The notes below the pieces were generated by a model. It did no database searches. It had not been told where the DNA came from and saw only the letters and a list, made by a program, of their open reading frames with translations. A stretch of DNA of 64,000 nt from Arhodomonas aquaeolei DSM 8974 (GTDB lineage Bacteria; Pseudomonadota; Gammaproteobacteria; Nitrococcales; Nitrococcaceae): contig NZ_KB894813.1 of NCBI RefSeq assembly GCF_000374645.1, positions 54,833 to 118,832 on the forward strand. Reading direction: 5' to 3'. Each line of letters opens with the position of its first letter. The first letter of the stretch is position 1. Below are positions 54,134 to 63,747 of the stretch, in pieces. The position numbers were made by a program, and so were the translations under genes.

Positions 54134-55180
54134 TCAGGCGCCGTCGCCGCCGGAGGCGCCGCTCTCCTCTTCGGCCGTCTCCTCGGCAGCCGGGCGACCC
54201 AGCAGCATCTCACGGAGCTTGCCGTCGATCTCGTCGGCGATGTCCGGGTTGTCCTTGAGGAAGTTGCGGACGTTGTCCTTGCCCTGGCCGATGCGGTCGC
54301 CGTTGTACGAATACCAGGCACCCGCCTTGTCCACCAGGCCGTGCTTGACGCCCAGGTCGATGAGCTCGCCGTGGCGCGAGATGCCTTCGCCGTAAAGGAT
54401 CTCGAATTCCGCCTGCTTGAACGGCGGCGCCATCTTGTTCTTCACCACCTTCACGCGGGTCTCGTTGCCGATGACCTCGTCGCCCTTCTTGATCGCACCG
54501 AGACGACGGATATCCAGGCGCACGGAGGAGTAGAACTTAAGTGCATTGCCGCCGGTGGTGGTCTCCGGGCTGCCGAACATCACCCCGATCTTCATGCGGA
54601 TCTGGTTGATGAACACCACCAGCGTGTTCGAGCGCTTGATGTTGGCGGTGAGCTTGCGCAGCGCCTGGGACATCAGCCGCGCCTGCAGGCCCACGTGGGA
54701 GTCGCCCATCTCGCCCTCGATCTCGGCCTTCGGCGTGAGTGCCGCCACCGAGTCGACCACGACGATGTCCAGCGCCCCGGAGCGCACGAGCATGTCCGCG
54801 ATCTCCAGCGCCTGCTCACCGGTATCCGGCTGCGAGACCAGCAGCTCGTCGACGTCGACCCCGAGCTTCTCGGCGTAGTCCGGATCGAGGGCGTGCTCGG
54901 CGTCGACGAACGCCGCCGTACCGCCGGCCCGCTGCGCCTCGGCAACCGCGTGCAGGGTGAGCGTGGTCTTGCCGGAAGACTCCGGCCCGTAGACCTCGAC
55001 CACCCGCCCCCGCGGCAGACCGCCGACACCGAGCGCGAGGTCCAGGGTCAGCGATCCGGTGGAGACCACCGGCACGTCCACCGCCCGCGCATCGCCCATG
55101 CGCATGACGGCCCCCTTGCCGAACTGCTTCTCGATCTGCCCCAGCGCGACGCCGAGGGCCTTCTTGCGGTCTTCGTCCAT
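54134..55180 (-). CDS. recA: recombinase RecA
   Basis: A 348-residue protein: Walker [11 protein letters not shown], Walker [10 protein letters not shown], loop L2 [12 protein letters not shown] and the acidic Ala/Glu-rich C-terminal tail. It forms DNA strand-exchange filaments and promotes LexA self-cleavage. AGAGGAA precedes the ATG. The 54-bp gap to thpR holds no CTGT-N8-ACAG box but does hold the palindrome at 55218-55231. Confidence 0.98.
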   Translation of the reverse strand: MDEDRKKALGVALGQIEKQFGKGAVMRMGDARAVDVPVVSTGSLTLDLALGVGGLPRGRVVEVYGPESSGKTTLTLHAVAEAQRAGGTAAFVDAEHALDPDYAEKLGVDVDELLVSQPDTGEQALEIADMLVRSGALDIVVVDSVAALTPKAEIEGEMGDSHVGLQARLMSQALRKLTANIKRSNTLVVFINQIRMKIGVMFGSPETTTGGNALKFYSSVRLDIRRLGAIKKGDEVIGNETRVKVVKNKMAPPFKQAEFEILYGEGISRHGELIDLGVKHGLVDKAGAWYSYNGDRIGQGKDNVRNFLKDNPDIADEIDGKLREMLLGRPAAEETAEEESGASGGDGA

Positions 55181-55217
55181 GTTTTTCCTCTGCGACTGAA
55201 GCCCAGCGCCTATGCCA

Positions 55218-55231
55218 AATGACCGGTCATT
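55218..55231. promoter_or_regulatory. 14-bp palindrome AATGACCGGTCATT upstream of recA
   Basis: A perfect palindrome 38 bp upstream of the recA start. On the minus strand TTGTGA lies just upstream as a possible -35, which would put the palindrome in the promoter spacer. It does not resemble the classical E. coli SOS box. Confidence 0.45.
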
Positions 55232-55234
55232 ATT

Positions 55235-55792
55235 TCACAAAGGGGGTTCGCCTCCCACCCCGCGCCCGGCGAGCGGCCAGTGCCCCAGACACCGATAGCG
55301 CACCCCGTCCGGCCCCTGCTCGGAGGAGAGCAGGCGGAATCCCGTGACCGGCCAGTCGACAGGATCGGGCTCCGGCGGCGGCGTCCCGGCGCGGCGTGCC
55401 AGGGTCACGTGGGGCCGGAACCGGCGCCGCTCCCGCGGCAGCCCGTGGGCCGCCAGCGTCGAGGCCAGCCCCTCTGCCAGATCCCCCAGTGCCTCCGGCG
55501 GAGCGCCCGGCGCCAGATAGGCGATCCCCTGCCGCCGCCACACCCCCGCCCGGTCCAGGTGCAGCCGGAACGCCGCCGGTACCGAGGCGGCAAGGACGTT
55601 CGCCGCGGTGACCGCACGCACCCGTGCCGCCGCGTCGCAGCGCCCCAGGAAGACCAGGGTGAGATGAAGGTTGATCGCTGGTACCCGCCGCCCCCGCTGC
55701 ACCCGCCACGCTACCGCCTCGAGACGCCGGCGCACGCCCGCCGATGGCCACAGCGCGAAGAACAGGCGCTGGTGCGGGACCTCGCCGCTCAC
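55235..55792 (-). CDS. thpR: RNA 2',3'-cyclic phosphodiesterase
   Basis: A 185-residue 2H phosphoesterase with the paired motifs HLTLVFLG and HVTLAR. It hydrolyses 2',3'-cyclic phosphates, or ligates 2'-5' RNA in vitro. The start is GTG at 55792, overlapping the pncC stop as GTGA, which fixes the start and implies coupling. It lies just upstream of recA. Confidence 0.88.
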   Translation of the reverse strand: MSGEVPHQRLFFALWPSAGVRRRLEAVAWRVQRGRRVPAINLHLTLVFLGRCDAAARVRAVTAANVLAASVPAAFRLHLDRAGVWRRQGIAYLAPGAPPEALGDLAEGLASTLAAHGLPRERRRFRPHVTLARRAGTPPPEPDPVDWPVTGFRLLSSEQGPDGVRYRCLGHWPLAGRGVGGEPPL

Positions 55793-56316
55793 GCCCCGGT
55801 GGCCTCGATAAGCCCGTCCAGCGCGACCGCCACGCTCTGCCGGCGTACCGCCTCGCGGTCGCCGTCGAATCTGTGGCAGCGGCACTGCACGCCGCCACCA
55901 CGGCGGCCCCAGGCAAACCAGACGGTGCCCACCGGGCGCTCCGGCGTGCCGCCGTCCGGGCCGGCCACGCCGGTGACCGCCACGGCGAGCGCGGCGTCGG
56001 AAACGGTGAGCACGCCGCGTACCATCGCCGCCGCGGTGGCCTCGCTCACCGCCCCATCCGCCTCCAGCGTCGCCGCGGGCACGCCGAGGAGGTCGCGCTT
56101 GGCGGCGTTGCCGTAGACGATGAAGCCGCGCTCGAACCACGCCGAACTCCCGGGGATGTCGGTGAGCACCTTGCCGATCCAGCCGCCGGTGCAGGACTCC
56201 GCGGCGCTGACCAGCCAGCCGTGCGCCGCGAGCGCCGCGCCCAGGCGCCGGGCACGGTCGTCGAGCCCCGCGTCGTCCACACCGATGCCCGGACCGTCAC
56301 CGTCGATTCCCGTCAT
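55789..56316 (-). CDS. pncC: nicotinamide-nucleotide amidohydrolase PncC
   Basis: A 175-residue CinA C-terminal-domain protein with the signature [20 protein letters not shown] and [22 protein letters not shown]. It deamidates NMN to NaMN in pyridine nucleotide recycling. The ATG at 56316 has GGGAGA upstream; the longer frame crosses the mutS promoter. It is divergent from mutS and first in pncC-thpR-recA-recX. Confidence 0.92.
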   Translation of the reverse strand: MTGIDGDGPGIGVDDAGLDDRARRLGAALAAHGWLVSAAESCTGGWIGKVLTDIPGSSAWFERGFIVYGNAAKRDLLGVPAATLEADGAVSEATAAAMVRGVLTVSDAALAVAVTGVAGPDGGTPERPVGTVWFAWGRRGGGVQCRCHRFDGDREAVRRQSVAVALDGLIEATGA

Positions 56317-56355
56317 TCCTGTCTCCCGTCTGCCGTGGTGTGCCCGCGACCGCGC

Positions 56356-56384
56356 TGCACAGCGCGCGGTACGGGCGGTATACT
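56356..56384 (+). promoter_or_regulatory. candidate mutS promoter
   Basis: TGCACA (56356-56361), 17 bp, TATACT (56379-56384). The start site would be near 56391, with a leader of about 68 nt. Confidence 0.45.
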
Positions 56385-56458
56385 GCCGCGCACCCGTCGC
56401 CGGCAGCCACACCTGCCGTGATCCACCGACCCAGCGCGGAAAGCACGCCATCACCAGT

Positions 56459-59032
56459 ATGACCGACAACGCCACCGCGTCGCGCAAGCACACACCGATG
56501 ATGCAGCAGTTCCTCCGGATCAAGGCCGAGCACCCGGATATCCTGCTGTTCTACCGCATGGGCGACTTCTACGAGCTCTTCTACGACGATGCGCGCCGGG
56601 CGGCGGAGCTGCTGGACATCACCCTGACCACCCGGGGCGAATCTGCCGGCGAGCCCATCCCCATGGCCGGGGTGCCGGTCCACGCCTACGAATCCTACCT
56701 CGCCCGGCTGGTGCGCCTCGGCGAGTCAGTGGCGATCTGCGAACAGATCGGCGACCCCAACACCAGCAAGGGCCCGGTGGAGCGGCGCGTGGTGCGCGTG
56801 GTCACGCCGGGCACGCTCACCGACGAGGCCCTGCTCGAGGAGCGCCGCAGCAACCTCCTGCTCAGCGTCGCCGCCGGTGACGACGAGTATGGCCTCGCCG
56901 CGCTGGAGCTCTCCAGCGGGCGCTTCGTGGTCACCGAGGTCAACGGCGAGGAGGCCCTGGTGGCCGAAATCGAGCGCCTCCAGCCCGCGGAGGTGCTGGT
57001 CAGCGAGGAGCACGCTCCGCCGGCCCCCCTCGCCCAGCGCGCCGGGCTCACCCGCCGCCCGCCCTGGCAGTTCGAGCGCGACGGCGCCGAGCGCACCCTC
57101 ACCCGGCACTTCGACACCCGGGACCTCGCCGGCTTCGGGGTGGCCGGCCTGGACCGCGCCATCGCCGCCGCCGGCTGCCTGCTTCAGTACGTCAGCGAGA
57201 CCCAGCGCTCGGCGCTGCCCCACATCCGCGCCATCCAGGTGGAGAACCGCGACGAATCGGTGGCCATGGATGCGGCGAGCCGCCGCAACCTGGAGCTGGA
57301 CTACAACCTCGGCGGCGGTACCGAGCACACCCTGGCCTGGGTGCTCGACACCACCGTGACCGGCATGGGCGCGCGGCTGCTGCGCCGCTGGATCCACCGC
57401 CCGCTGCGCGACCGCACGGTCCTCAATGCCCGCCAGGAAGCCATCGGCATGCTGCTGGAGACGGCGGGCACCGGCGCGGTGCGCGACGCCCTCGCCGGCC
57501 TCGCCGACGTCGAGCGCATCGCCGCGCGCATTGGCATGCGCTCTGCCCGGCCCCGGGACCTCACCGGCCTGCGCGAGGCCCTGCGCCGGCTCCCCGCGGT
57601 GCAGACCGCCCTTGCCGGGATGGACGCGGAGCTACTGCTCCAGCTCCGCGCCGACCTCGCGCCCCGCGAGGCGCTACTGGAGCACCTGGAACGCGCCGTG
57701 GTGAACCAGCCGCCGGTAGTCATCCGCGACGGCGGGGTGATCGCCGACGGCTACGACGACGAGCTCGACGAGCTCCGCGGCCTCGCCCGCAACGCCGACG
57801 AATACCTGCTGGAGCTCGAGACCCGGGAGCGCGAGGCCACCGGCATCGCCAACCTCAAGGTCAGCTACAACCGCGTCCACGGCTACTACATCGAGATCGG
57901 CCGCTCGCAGAGCGACAACGTCCCGGACCACTACATCCGCCGCCAGACCCTCAAGGGCTCGGAGCGCTACATCATCCCCGAGCTCAAGGCCTTCGAGGAC
58001 AAGGTACTCTCCGCCCGCGAGCGCGCCCTCGCCCGGGAGAAGGCGCTCTACGAGGGCCTGGTCGAGTCCCTGGCGGAGGAGATGGACGGCCTGCTGCGCG
58101 TCGCCGAGGGCCTGGCGACGCTGGACACCATCGGCGCGCTGGCCGAGCGCGCCGACACCCTGGACTACGCCCGCCCGGAGCTCGTGCGCGACGGGGGCAT
58201 TCACATCGAGGGCGGACGTCACCCGGTGGTGGAGCGGGTGATGAGCGAGCCGTTCGTGCCCAACGACGTCCATCTCGACGACACCCGGCGCATGCTCATG
58301 ATCACCGGCCCCAACATGGGCGGCAAATCGACCTACATGCGCCAGGTCGCGCTGATCACGCTGCTGGCCTGCATCGGCAGCTTCGTGCCCGCGGCGGCGG
58401 CACGGATCGCGCCGGTGGACCGGATCTTCACCCGCATCGGCGCCTCCGACGACCTCGCCGGCGGGCGCTCGACCTTCATGGTCGAGATGACCGAGACCGC
58501 CACCATCCTCAACAACGCCAGCGACCACAGCCTCGTGCTCATGGACGAGATCGGCCGCGGCACCTCCACCTTCGACGGCCTCGCCCTGGCCTGGGCCAGC
58601 GCCGCCGAGCTGGTCGCACGCATCCGCGCCTACACGCTGTTCGCCACCCACTACTTCGAGATGACCGCCCTGCCCGAGCACTACCCGGCGGCGGTGAACG
58701 TACACCTCGACGCGGTGGAGCACGGCGAGCGGATCGTGTTCCTGCACTCGGTCAAGGACGGCCCGGCCAACCAGAGCTACGGCCTCCAGGTCGCCGCCCT
58801 CGCCGGCGTGCCGCGGGAGGTCATCCAGGCGGCCCGGCGCAAGCTCGCCGCGCTGGAGACCGATACCCGGCCGGCGGGCCCGGAGCCCGACGGCCAGCTC
58901 GCGCTGTTCGACGCCGCCCCGCCGGACCCGGCGGTGGAACGGCTGCGCGAGACCGACCCGGACGACCTCAGCCCCCGGGACGCCCTCGCCCTGGTCTACG
59001 AGCTCAAGCGCCTCAGCGAGGAGGCGCCCTGA
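56459..59032 (+). CDS. mutS: DNA mismatch repair protein MutS
   Basis: An 857-residue protein. The mismatch-binding Phe-x-Glu motif is in [13 protein letters not shown] (near residue 37), the ATPase has Walker [16 protein letters not shown] and [12 protein letters not shown], and a short tetramerisation tail follows. It recognises mispairs and recruits MutL. The ATG at 56459 ([18 protein letters not shown]) gives the family N-terminus; the Shine-Dalgarno site is weak. Long upstream in-frame sequence is antisense to pncC and is not coding. Confidence 0.97.
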   Translation: MTDNATASRKHTPMMQQFLRIKAEHPDILLFYRMGDFYELFYDDARRAAELLDITLTTRGESAGEPIPMAGVPVHAYESYLARLVRLGESVAICEQIGDPNTSKGPVERRVVRVVTPGTLTDEALLEERRSNLLLSVAAGDDEYGLAALELSSGRFVVTEVNGEEALVAEIERLQPAEVLVSEEHAPPAPLAQRAGLTRRPPWQFERDGAERTLTRHFDTRDLAGFGVAGLDRAIAAAGCLLQYVSETQRSALPHIRAIQVENRDESVAMDAASRRNLELDYNLGGGTEHTLAWVLDTTVTGMGARLLRRWIHRPLRDRTVLNARQEAIGMLLETAGTGAVRDALAGLADVERIAARIGMRSARPRDLTGLREALRRLPAVQTALAGMDAELLLQLRADLAPREALLEHLERAVVNQPPVVIRDGGVIADGYDDELDELRGLARNADEYLLELETREREATGIANLKVSYNRVHGYYIEIGRSQSDNVPDHYIRRQTLKGSERYIIPELKAFEDKVLSARERALAREKALYEGLVESLAEEMDGLLRVAEGLATLDTIGALAERADTLDYARPELVRDGGIHIEGGRHPVVERVMSEPFVPNDVHLDDTRRMLMITGPNMGGKSTYMRQVALITLLACIGSFVPAAAARIAPVDRIFTRIGASDDLAGGRSTFMVEMTETATILNNASDHSLVLMDEIGRGTSTFDGLALAWASAAELVARIRAYTLFATHYFEMTALPEHYPAAVNVHLDAVEHGERIVFLHSVKDGPANQSYGLQVAALAGVPREVIQAARRKLAALETDTRPAGPEPDGQLALFDAAPPDPAVERLRETDPDDLSPRDALALVYELKRLSEEAP

Positions 59033-59060
59033 GCGGGGCTATTCCCCCCCGGCGTGTGGG

Positions 59061-59088
59061 TTGATGGCGCCGGGTAACTTGATACGAT
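59061..59088 (+). promoter_or_regulatory. fdxA promoter
   Basis: TTGATG (59061-59066), 16 bp, TACGAT (59083-59088); the start site would be near 59095, 26 nt before the ATG. Confidence 0.5.
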
Positions 59089-59120
59089 ACCCGCAAACGC
59101 TCTCATAAGGTGTCAAAACA

Positions 59121-59444
59121 ATGACTTACGTCGTCACAGAAAACTGCATCAAGTGTAAGTACACGGACTGCGTCGAGGTCTGCCCCGTGGACTGCTTCCA
59201 CGAGGGGCCGAACTTCCTGGTCATCGACCCGGAAGAGTGCATCGACTGCACCCTGTGTGAGCCGGAGTGCCCGGCGGAGGCGATCTTCTCCGAGGACGAC
59301 CTGCCCGCCGAGCAGTCCAGGTTCCTCGAGCTCAACGCCGAGCTTGCCCAGCAGTGGCCGGTGATCACGGAGATGAAGGACCCGCCGGAAGACGCCGAGG
59401 AGTGGGACGGCAAGTCGGACAAGCTCCAGTACCTGGAGCGCTGA
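59121..59444 (+). CDS. fdxA: ferredoxin, 7Fe type
   Basis: A 107-residue protein, the size of Azotobacter FdxI-type ferredoxins. Cys arrangement: [17 protein letters not shown] for the 3Fe-4S and part of the 4Fe-4S cluster, and [14 protein letters not shown]-terminal extension ([14 protein letters not shown]) is typical. It is a cytoplasmic electron carrier, possibly in redox control. Placement after mutS is conserved in pseudomonads and relatives. Confidence 0.96.
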   Translation: MTYVVTENCIKCKYTDCVEVCPVDCFHEGPNFLVIDPEECIDCTLCEPECPAEAIFSEDDLPAEQSRFLELNAELAQQWPVITEMKDPPEDAEEWDGKSDKLQYLER

Positions 59445-59455
59445 GCCGCGGCCGC

Positions 59456-59484
59456 GGCGCCCGGGCGCTCAGCCGCCCGGCGCC
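59456..59484. terminator. hairpin between fdxA and relA overlapping the relA stop
   Basis: GGCGCC-C-GGGCG pairs with CGCCCGGCGCC (one bulge) around a 6-base loop containing the relA stop codon. There is no T-tract. Confidence 0.45.
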
Positions 59485-61688
59485 CGGCGCACGTCCACCA
59501 CGTTGCGCAGCCCCGCCAGCCGGTCGATCAGCCGGCCGAGCTGTGCCAGATCGCTCACCCGCACCGTCAACGTGATACGCGCCTGCTCGCTGTCCGGGTC
59601 GGTGTGTGTGTTCACCGCATCCACCCGCACGCCCTCGTTGCTGATCAGCGTGGTCACGTCCCGCAGCAGGCCCTGACGGTCGTAGGCCAGCACCCGCACG
59701 TCCACCGGGTAGCTGCTGTCGGTCTCGTCGTTCCAGCTCACCTCGATGAACCGCCCCGGATCCTCCTCTTCCTGCAGGCGCGCCAGGCTCGCGCAGTCCC
59801 GGCGGTGGACCGTCACGCCCTGGCCCCGGGTGATGAAGCCGACGATGGGATCGCCGGGGGCCGGCTGGCAGCATCCGGCCAGGCGCGTCAGCAGGTTGCC
59901 GACGCCGTAGATGGTGACGTCGTCGCTGCCGCCGGCCGAGCGCTGCGGTCCGGGACGCCGGCGTGCCGGCGGCGGCGTCTCCCGGCGCGGGCGGAGCTGC
60001 TCGTCGAGCAGCCCGGCGATCTGCCCGCCGGTGACATCACCACGGCCGAGCGCGGCGAAGAAGGCGTCGAGCTGGGGGTAGCGCGAGCGTGCCGCCAACC
60101 GTTCCAGGTTGACGTCCTGCAGGCCCAACCGGCCGAGCTCCCGGTCGACGATCGCGCGGCCATCCGCCACGTTCTGATCGAAGTCCTGCTGGCGGAACCA
60201 GGTGCGCACGTGGGCCCGGGCGCGCGGCGTGACCAGGTAGCCCAGCGCCGGGTTGAGCCAGTCACGGCTCGGCTGGCCGTTGCGGGCGGTGAGCACCTCC
60301 ACCTGGTCGCCGTTGTGGAGCTGGTAGGTCAGCGGCACGATCCGGCCGTTGACCTTGGCCCCGCGGCAGCGGTGACCGACCTGGCTGTGCACCGCGTAGG
60401 CGAAGTCCAGCGGCGTCGCCCCGCGCGGCAGGTCGAAGACGTCGCCCCGGGGGGTGATCACGTAGACCCGGTCCTCGAAGACCTCGGCCTTGAACCGGTC
60501 GAAGAGGTCCTCGCCGCCCTCCTCCGGGTTCGTCTCCAGGAGCTGGCGGATCCAGGCGATCTTGCCGTCGAAGCCCGGGTCCTGGCCGCGGCCCTCCTTG
60601 TAGCGCCAGTGCGCGGCGATGCCGAGCTCCGCGCTCTGGTGCATCTCCCGGGTGCGGATCTGGATCTCCACGTTCTTGCCGCCCGGGCCAACCACCGCGG
60701 TGTGCAGGGACTGGTAGTTGTTCTCCTTGGGCGTGGCGATGTAGTCGTCGAACTCCCGCGGGATGGGCTGCCAGAGGGCGTGCACCACGCCCAGGGCCGC
60801 ATAGCACTGGGCCACGGTATCGACCATCACCCGCAGCGCACGGATATCGAAGAGTTCCTCGAAACTCAGCCCCTTGCGCTGCATTTTTCGCCAGATACTG
60901 TAGATATGCTTCGGCCGCCCTTTGACCTCCGCATCGATGCCGGCGTCCCGCAGGGCCTCCGCCAGCGCCTCGCGCACCTCGCCGATGTAACGCTCGCGGT
61001 CGACACGCTTCTCCGCGAGGAGCCGGGCCACGCGCTTGTAGGTCGCCGGCTCGGTGAGCGCGAACGCGCGGTCCTCGAGCTCCCACTTGAGCTGCCAGAT
61101 GCCGAGGCGATTGGCCAGCGGCGCATACAGGTCGAGGGTCTCGCGGGCGAGGGCCGAGCGGGCATCCTCGTCGAGGTGGCGCACCACACGCATGTCCTGG
61201 AGACGCTCGGCGAGCACGAGGAAGACCACACGGATGTCCCGCGCCATGGCGAACAGCATCTTGCGCAGCGCCTCGGTGCGGTCCTCCCCGGTCCCGCCGG
61301 GATGGCTGTGCAGCTCGCTGACCACACCGATGCGCGCGGCACCGTCCACCATAGTCGCGATGTCACCGCCGAAGCGTCGGCGCAGGGTCTCGCTGTCGTA
61401 ATCCGGGAACGACGGCAGGTCGTGGAGGAGCGCCGCGGCCACGGTCTCCGCGTCCAGCCGCAGCGAGGCCACCACGCCGGCCACGGCGACGGCATGGGCC
61501 ATATACGACTCACCGGAAGGACGTTCGGCCTCGCCGTAGCCCGCAAGGGCGTCCGTCCACGCGCGCTCCAGCAGTGCCCGCCCGCCGTCGTCCGGCGACA
61601 GCGGCAGCCGCTCGACCCACTGCGGGAAATCGAGCTCGACGTCGGCGATATCGCCAAGCTCACCGGTGACCTGAACCATGGCTCGCAT
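59469..61688 (-). CDS. relA: (p)ppGpp synthetase RelA
   Basis: A 739-residue long RelA/SpoT homologue. The HD region reads LLHDLPSFPDYD: His89-Asp90 remain but the catalytic Glu-Asp is replaced by Ser-Phe, so hydrolase activity is not expected. The synthetase has PREFDDYIATPKENNYQSLH (EXDD type, as in RelA). TGS (DVFDLPRGATPLDFAYAVHS), helical, zinc-finger-like and ACT domains follow. It binds stalled ribosomes and makes the alarmone. ATGs at 61688 and 61679 are both possible. Confidence 0.95.
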   Translation of the reverse strand: MRAMVQVTGELGDIADVELDFPQWVERLPLSPDDGGRALLERAWTDALAGYGEAERPSGESYMAHAVAVAGVVASLRLDAETVAAALLHDLPSFPDYDSETLRRRFGGDIATMVDGAARIGVVSELHSHPGGTGEDRTEALRKMLFAMARDIRVVFLVLAERLQDMRVVRHLDEDARSALARETLDLYAPLANRLGIWQLKWELEDRAFALTEPATYKRVARLLAEKRVDRERYIGEVREALAEALRDAGIDAEVKGRPKHIYSIWRKMQRKGLSFEELFDIRALRVMVDTVAQCYAALGVVHALWQPIPREFDDYIATPKENNYQSLHTAVVGPGGKNVEIQIRTREMHQSAELGIAAHWRYKEGRGQDPGFDGKIAWIRQLLETNPEEGGEDLFDRFKAEVFEDRVYVITPRGDVFDLPRGATPLDFAYAVHSQVGHRCRGAKVNGRIVPLTYQLHNGDQVEVLTARNGQPSRDWLNPALGYLVTPRARAHVRTWFRQQDFDQNVADGRAIVDRELGRLGLQDVNLERLAARSRYPQLDAFFAALGRGDVTGGQIAGLLDEQLRPRRETPPPARRRPGPQRSAGGSDDVTIYGVGNLLTRLAGCCQPAPGDPIVGFITRGQGVTVHRRDCASLARLQEEEDPGRFIEVSWNDETDSSYPVDVRVLAYDRQGLLRDVTTLISNEGVRVDAVNTHTDPDSEQARITLTVRVSDLAQLGRLIDRLAGLRNVVDVRRAPGG

Positions 61689-61715
61689 CCACAGGCGTTG
61701 CGAACAAAGCCGGTC

Positions 61716-61721
61716 ATTATA
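61716..61721 (-). promoter_or_regulatory. relA -10 element
   Basis: A perfect TATAAT on the minus strand 28 bp upstream of the relA ATG; the -35 at 17 bp (GGTGCA) is weak. The predicted leader is about 20 nt. Confidence 0.45.
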
Positions 61722-61786
61722 CTATCGCGAAGACCGCGTGCACCGCCGGAAGACGATCACGGGACGGATGGCCGGTACGGCTGCGG

Positions 61787-62461
61787 TCACCCGTCCCCGG
61801 CGGACGGGTCGCGCTCGATCAGCCCGGGGTCGTCGTTACGCGGCGAGTTCACCCGGGTGCTGACCGGCCACAATCGCAGCTGCTCGCCCGGCACCGGACG
61901 CACCGCCACGCGAATGCGCTCCCGGGCGTTCAGCGCCGGATCCAGCCAGGCCCGCCAGCAGGAAGGGTCCAGGACCACGGGCATCCGTGGGTGGATACGC
62001 CGGGCTGCCCCCCGGGCGGGCTCGGTGATGATGGCCATGCCCGGCAATGCCCCGCCGGCGTGACCGCCGGGGACGTGCACCGCCGCGAACATCAGCGGCG
62101 CACCCACGTCGAGGTGCCAGGGCTGGCGCACTCCGCCGGGCCCGGCCCGCCATTCGTACCAGCCATCCGCCGGGACCAGACAGCGCGCCTCGCGGAAGGC
62201 CCGGGCGAAATAGCGGCTCGACGCCACCGTCTCCGCGCGGGCGTTGATCGGCCGCGGGGCACCCGGGTCGTCCACGTCGTCGGGCCGGAAGCCCCAGCTC
62301 GCCATCGTTAGCCGCGGCCCGTCCTCACCGGCCACTGCCACCGGCACGGCGGTTCCGGGCGGGATGTTGTAGCATGCCGGGACCACCGCGTCCGGCGGGG
62401 CGATGCCCAGCCACTCGGCGAACGCGGACAGCGGCGTGTGACGTTCGAATCGGCCGCACAT
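61787..62461 (-). CDS. yedK: SRAP-domain abasic-site protein (YedK/HMCES family)
   Basis: A 224-residue protein beginning MCGRF, where Cys2 becomes the N-terminal nucleophile after Met removal. Other family marks are INARAETVASS, CLVPADGWYEW and HPRMPVVL with the active His. SRAP proteins form a thiazolidine link to abasic sites in single-stranded DNA. No SOS box is visible in the 65-bp gap to the divergent panE-like gene. Confidence 0.92.
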   Translation of the reverse strand: MCGRFERHTPLSAFAEWLGIAPPDAVVPACYNIPPGTAVPVAVAGEDGPRLTMASWGFRPDDVDDPGAPRPINARAETVASSRYFARAFREARCLVPADGWYEWRAGPGGVRQPWHLDVGAPLMFAAVHVPGGHAGGALPGMAIITEPARGAARRIHPRMPVVLDPSCWRAWLDPALNARERIRVAVRPVPGEQLRLWPVSTRVNSPRNDDPGLIERDPSAGDG

Positions 62462-62526
62462 GGGTCGCGCAGGATAGCAGACAAGGCCCCGCCGGGCGGG
62501 GCACGACGACGGGAGGACGCGGGAAC

Positions 62527-63492
62527 ATGCGCATCGCGATCATCGGTATCGGCGGGATCGGGGGGTTCTACGCGGCACGGCTGCTGCAGGCCGGCCACGA
62601 GGTCATCGCCATCGCCCGCGGGCAGCAGCTGGACGCCCTGCGCGAGCGGGGCCTGACCGTCGAGCACCCCGAGTCCCGGTTCGAGGCCCCGGTGACCGCC
62701 ATGGATATCGCCGGCCTGCAGGCCGAGGATCCGCACGGCGTCGACGGCGTACTGCTCGCGACCAAGTCCGCGTCGACACCGGCGATCGCCGCCGCGCTGG
62801 CCGGGTGGCCCGGGGCCGGCGCTGTGCCCGTCGTCTCGCTGCAGAACGGCGTCGACAACGAACCCGTACTTGCGGATGCCCTGGGCGCCGATCGGGTGAT
62901 CGGCGGCCTGTCCATCCGCATCGGCACCCACGTCACCGCCCCCGGCGTGATCGAGGCCACCGGCCCCGGGCAGGTCACCGCGGGCATCTGGCCCAACCGG
63001 GCCGAAGCACCGGAGGGGCCGGCATCGGCCTTCCTGCCCCGCCTGATGGCGGCCCTGCAGGCGGCGGGCGTGCCAGTACAGGAGACACCGGACATCCGCC
63101 GCGAGCTCTGGCGCAAGCTCATCATCAACAACGGCGTGAATCCGATCTCCGCGGTCACCGGCTGGGACAGCCAGCGCCTGACCCACGACGAGCGCATCGC
63201 GCCCGTGGTAAAGCGGCTCATGCGCGAGACCGCCACCGCGGCCCGGGCGGACGGCGTCGAGCTCGACGAGACGGACGTGGCGGAGATGTTCGGCATCATC
63301 CACGACCTCGACCCCATCAAGACCTCCATGCTCGTGGACCGTGAGCATGGCCGGCCGCTGGAGGTGGACGCCATCTGCGGCCCGGTCATCGAGCGAGCGC
63401 GCCGCCTCGGCGGCGATGCCCCGGCCACGGAAATGGTTGCCGCCCTCCTCGACCGGGGCATCTGGTCCACCGACGGCGGCGCCGTCGCCTGA
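62527..63492 (+). CDS. panE: 2-dehydropantoate 2-reductase family protein
   Basis: A 321-residue NADP-dependent reductase: IAIIGIGGIGGFYAARLL (Rossmann), SLQNGVDNE and the catalytic Lys/Asn region WRKLIINNGVNPISAVTG. PanE reduces ketopantoate in pantothenate synthesis; paralogues with other 2-oxoacid substrates are common, so the assignment is at family level. GGGAGGA lies upstream of the ATG at 62527; the frame is open earlier but is antisense to yedK. Confidence 0.87.
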   Translation: MRIAIIGIGGIGGFYAARLLQAGHEVIAIARGQQLDALRERGLTVEHPESRFEAPVTAMDIAGLQAEDPHGVDGVLLATKSASTPAIAAALAGWPGAGAVPVVSLQNGVDNEPVLADALGADRVIGGLSIRIGTHVTAPGVIEATGPGQVTAGIWPNRAEAPEGPASAFLPRLMAALQAAGVPVQETPDIRRELWRKLIINNGVNPISAVTGWDSQRLTHDERIAPVVKRLMRETATAARADGVELDETDVAEMFGIIHDLDPIKTSMLVDREHGRPLEVDAICGPVIERARRLGGDAPATEMVAALLDRGIWSTDGGAVA

Positions 63493-63507
63493 GGCCACGG
63501 CGGGACG

Positions 63508-63747
63508 ATGCCGGCCCGTGCAGGCGTACGCACACCACTGCTGACCACCGCGGCGCTGGCGGTGCTCGGCGTGATCCTGCGGGCACTCGCCCTGCTCGCC
63601 GCCCTCGCGGGCCTGGACGGCCCCCCGCCGACGATACCCGCCAACCTCCCGGATGTGCTCGGACACAGCGCTACCGCGGTCTTCGCACTCGCTGCCGTCG
63701 CCGCGGCATGGAGCGTGGTGTGCGCCGTGGCAGTCCGGCGGCGCTAG
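63508..63747 (+). CDS. small two-helix membrane protein of unknown function
   Basis: A 79-residue ORF, 15 bp after the panE-like gene, with GGCGGGA upstream. Two hydrophobic segments (LLTTAALAVLGVILRALALLAA and a second, AVFALAAVAAAWSVVCAVAV; both slightly longer in full) flank a Pro-rich loop, and it ends RRR, consistent with a small inner-membrane protein. No family recognised. Confidence 0.5.
   Translation: MPARAGVRTPLLTTAALAVLGVILRALALLAALAGLDGPPPTIPANLPDVLGHSATAVFALAAVAAAWSVVCAVAVRRR

Noticed and set aside
59604..62063. Plus-strand ORF of 819 codons opposite relA
   Set aside because: Antisense shadow of a conserved gene; it crosses the relA promoter.
62462..62526. SOS box between yedK and panE
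   Set aside because: No CTGT-N8-ACAG or copy of the recA palindrome in the gap.
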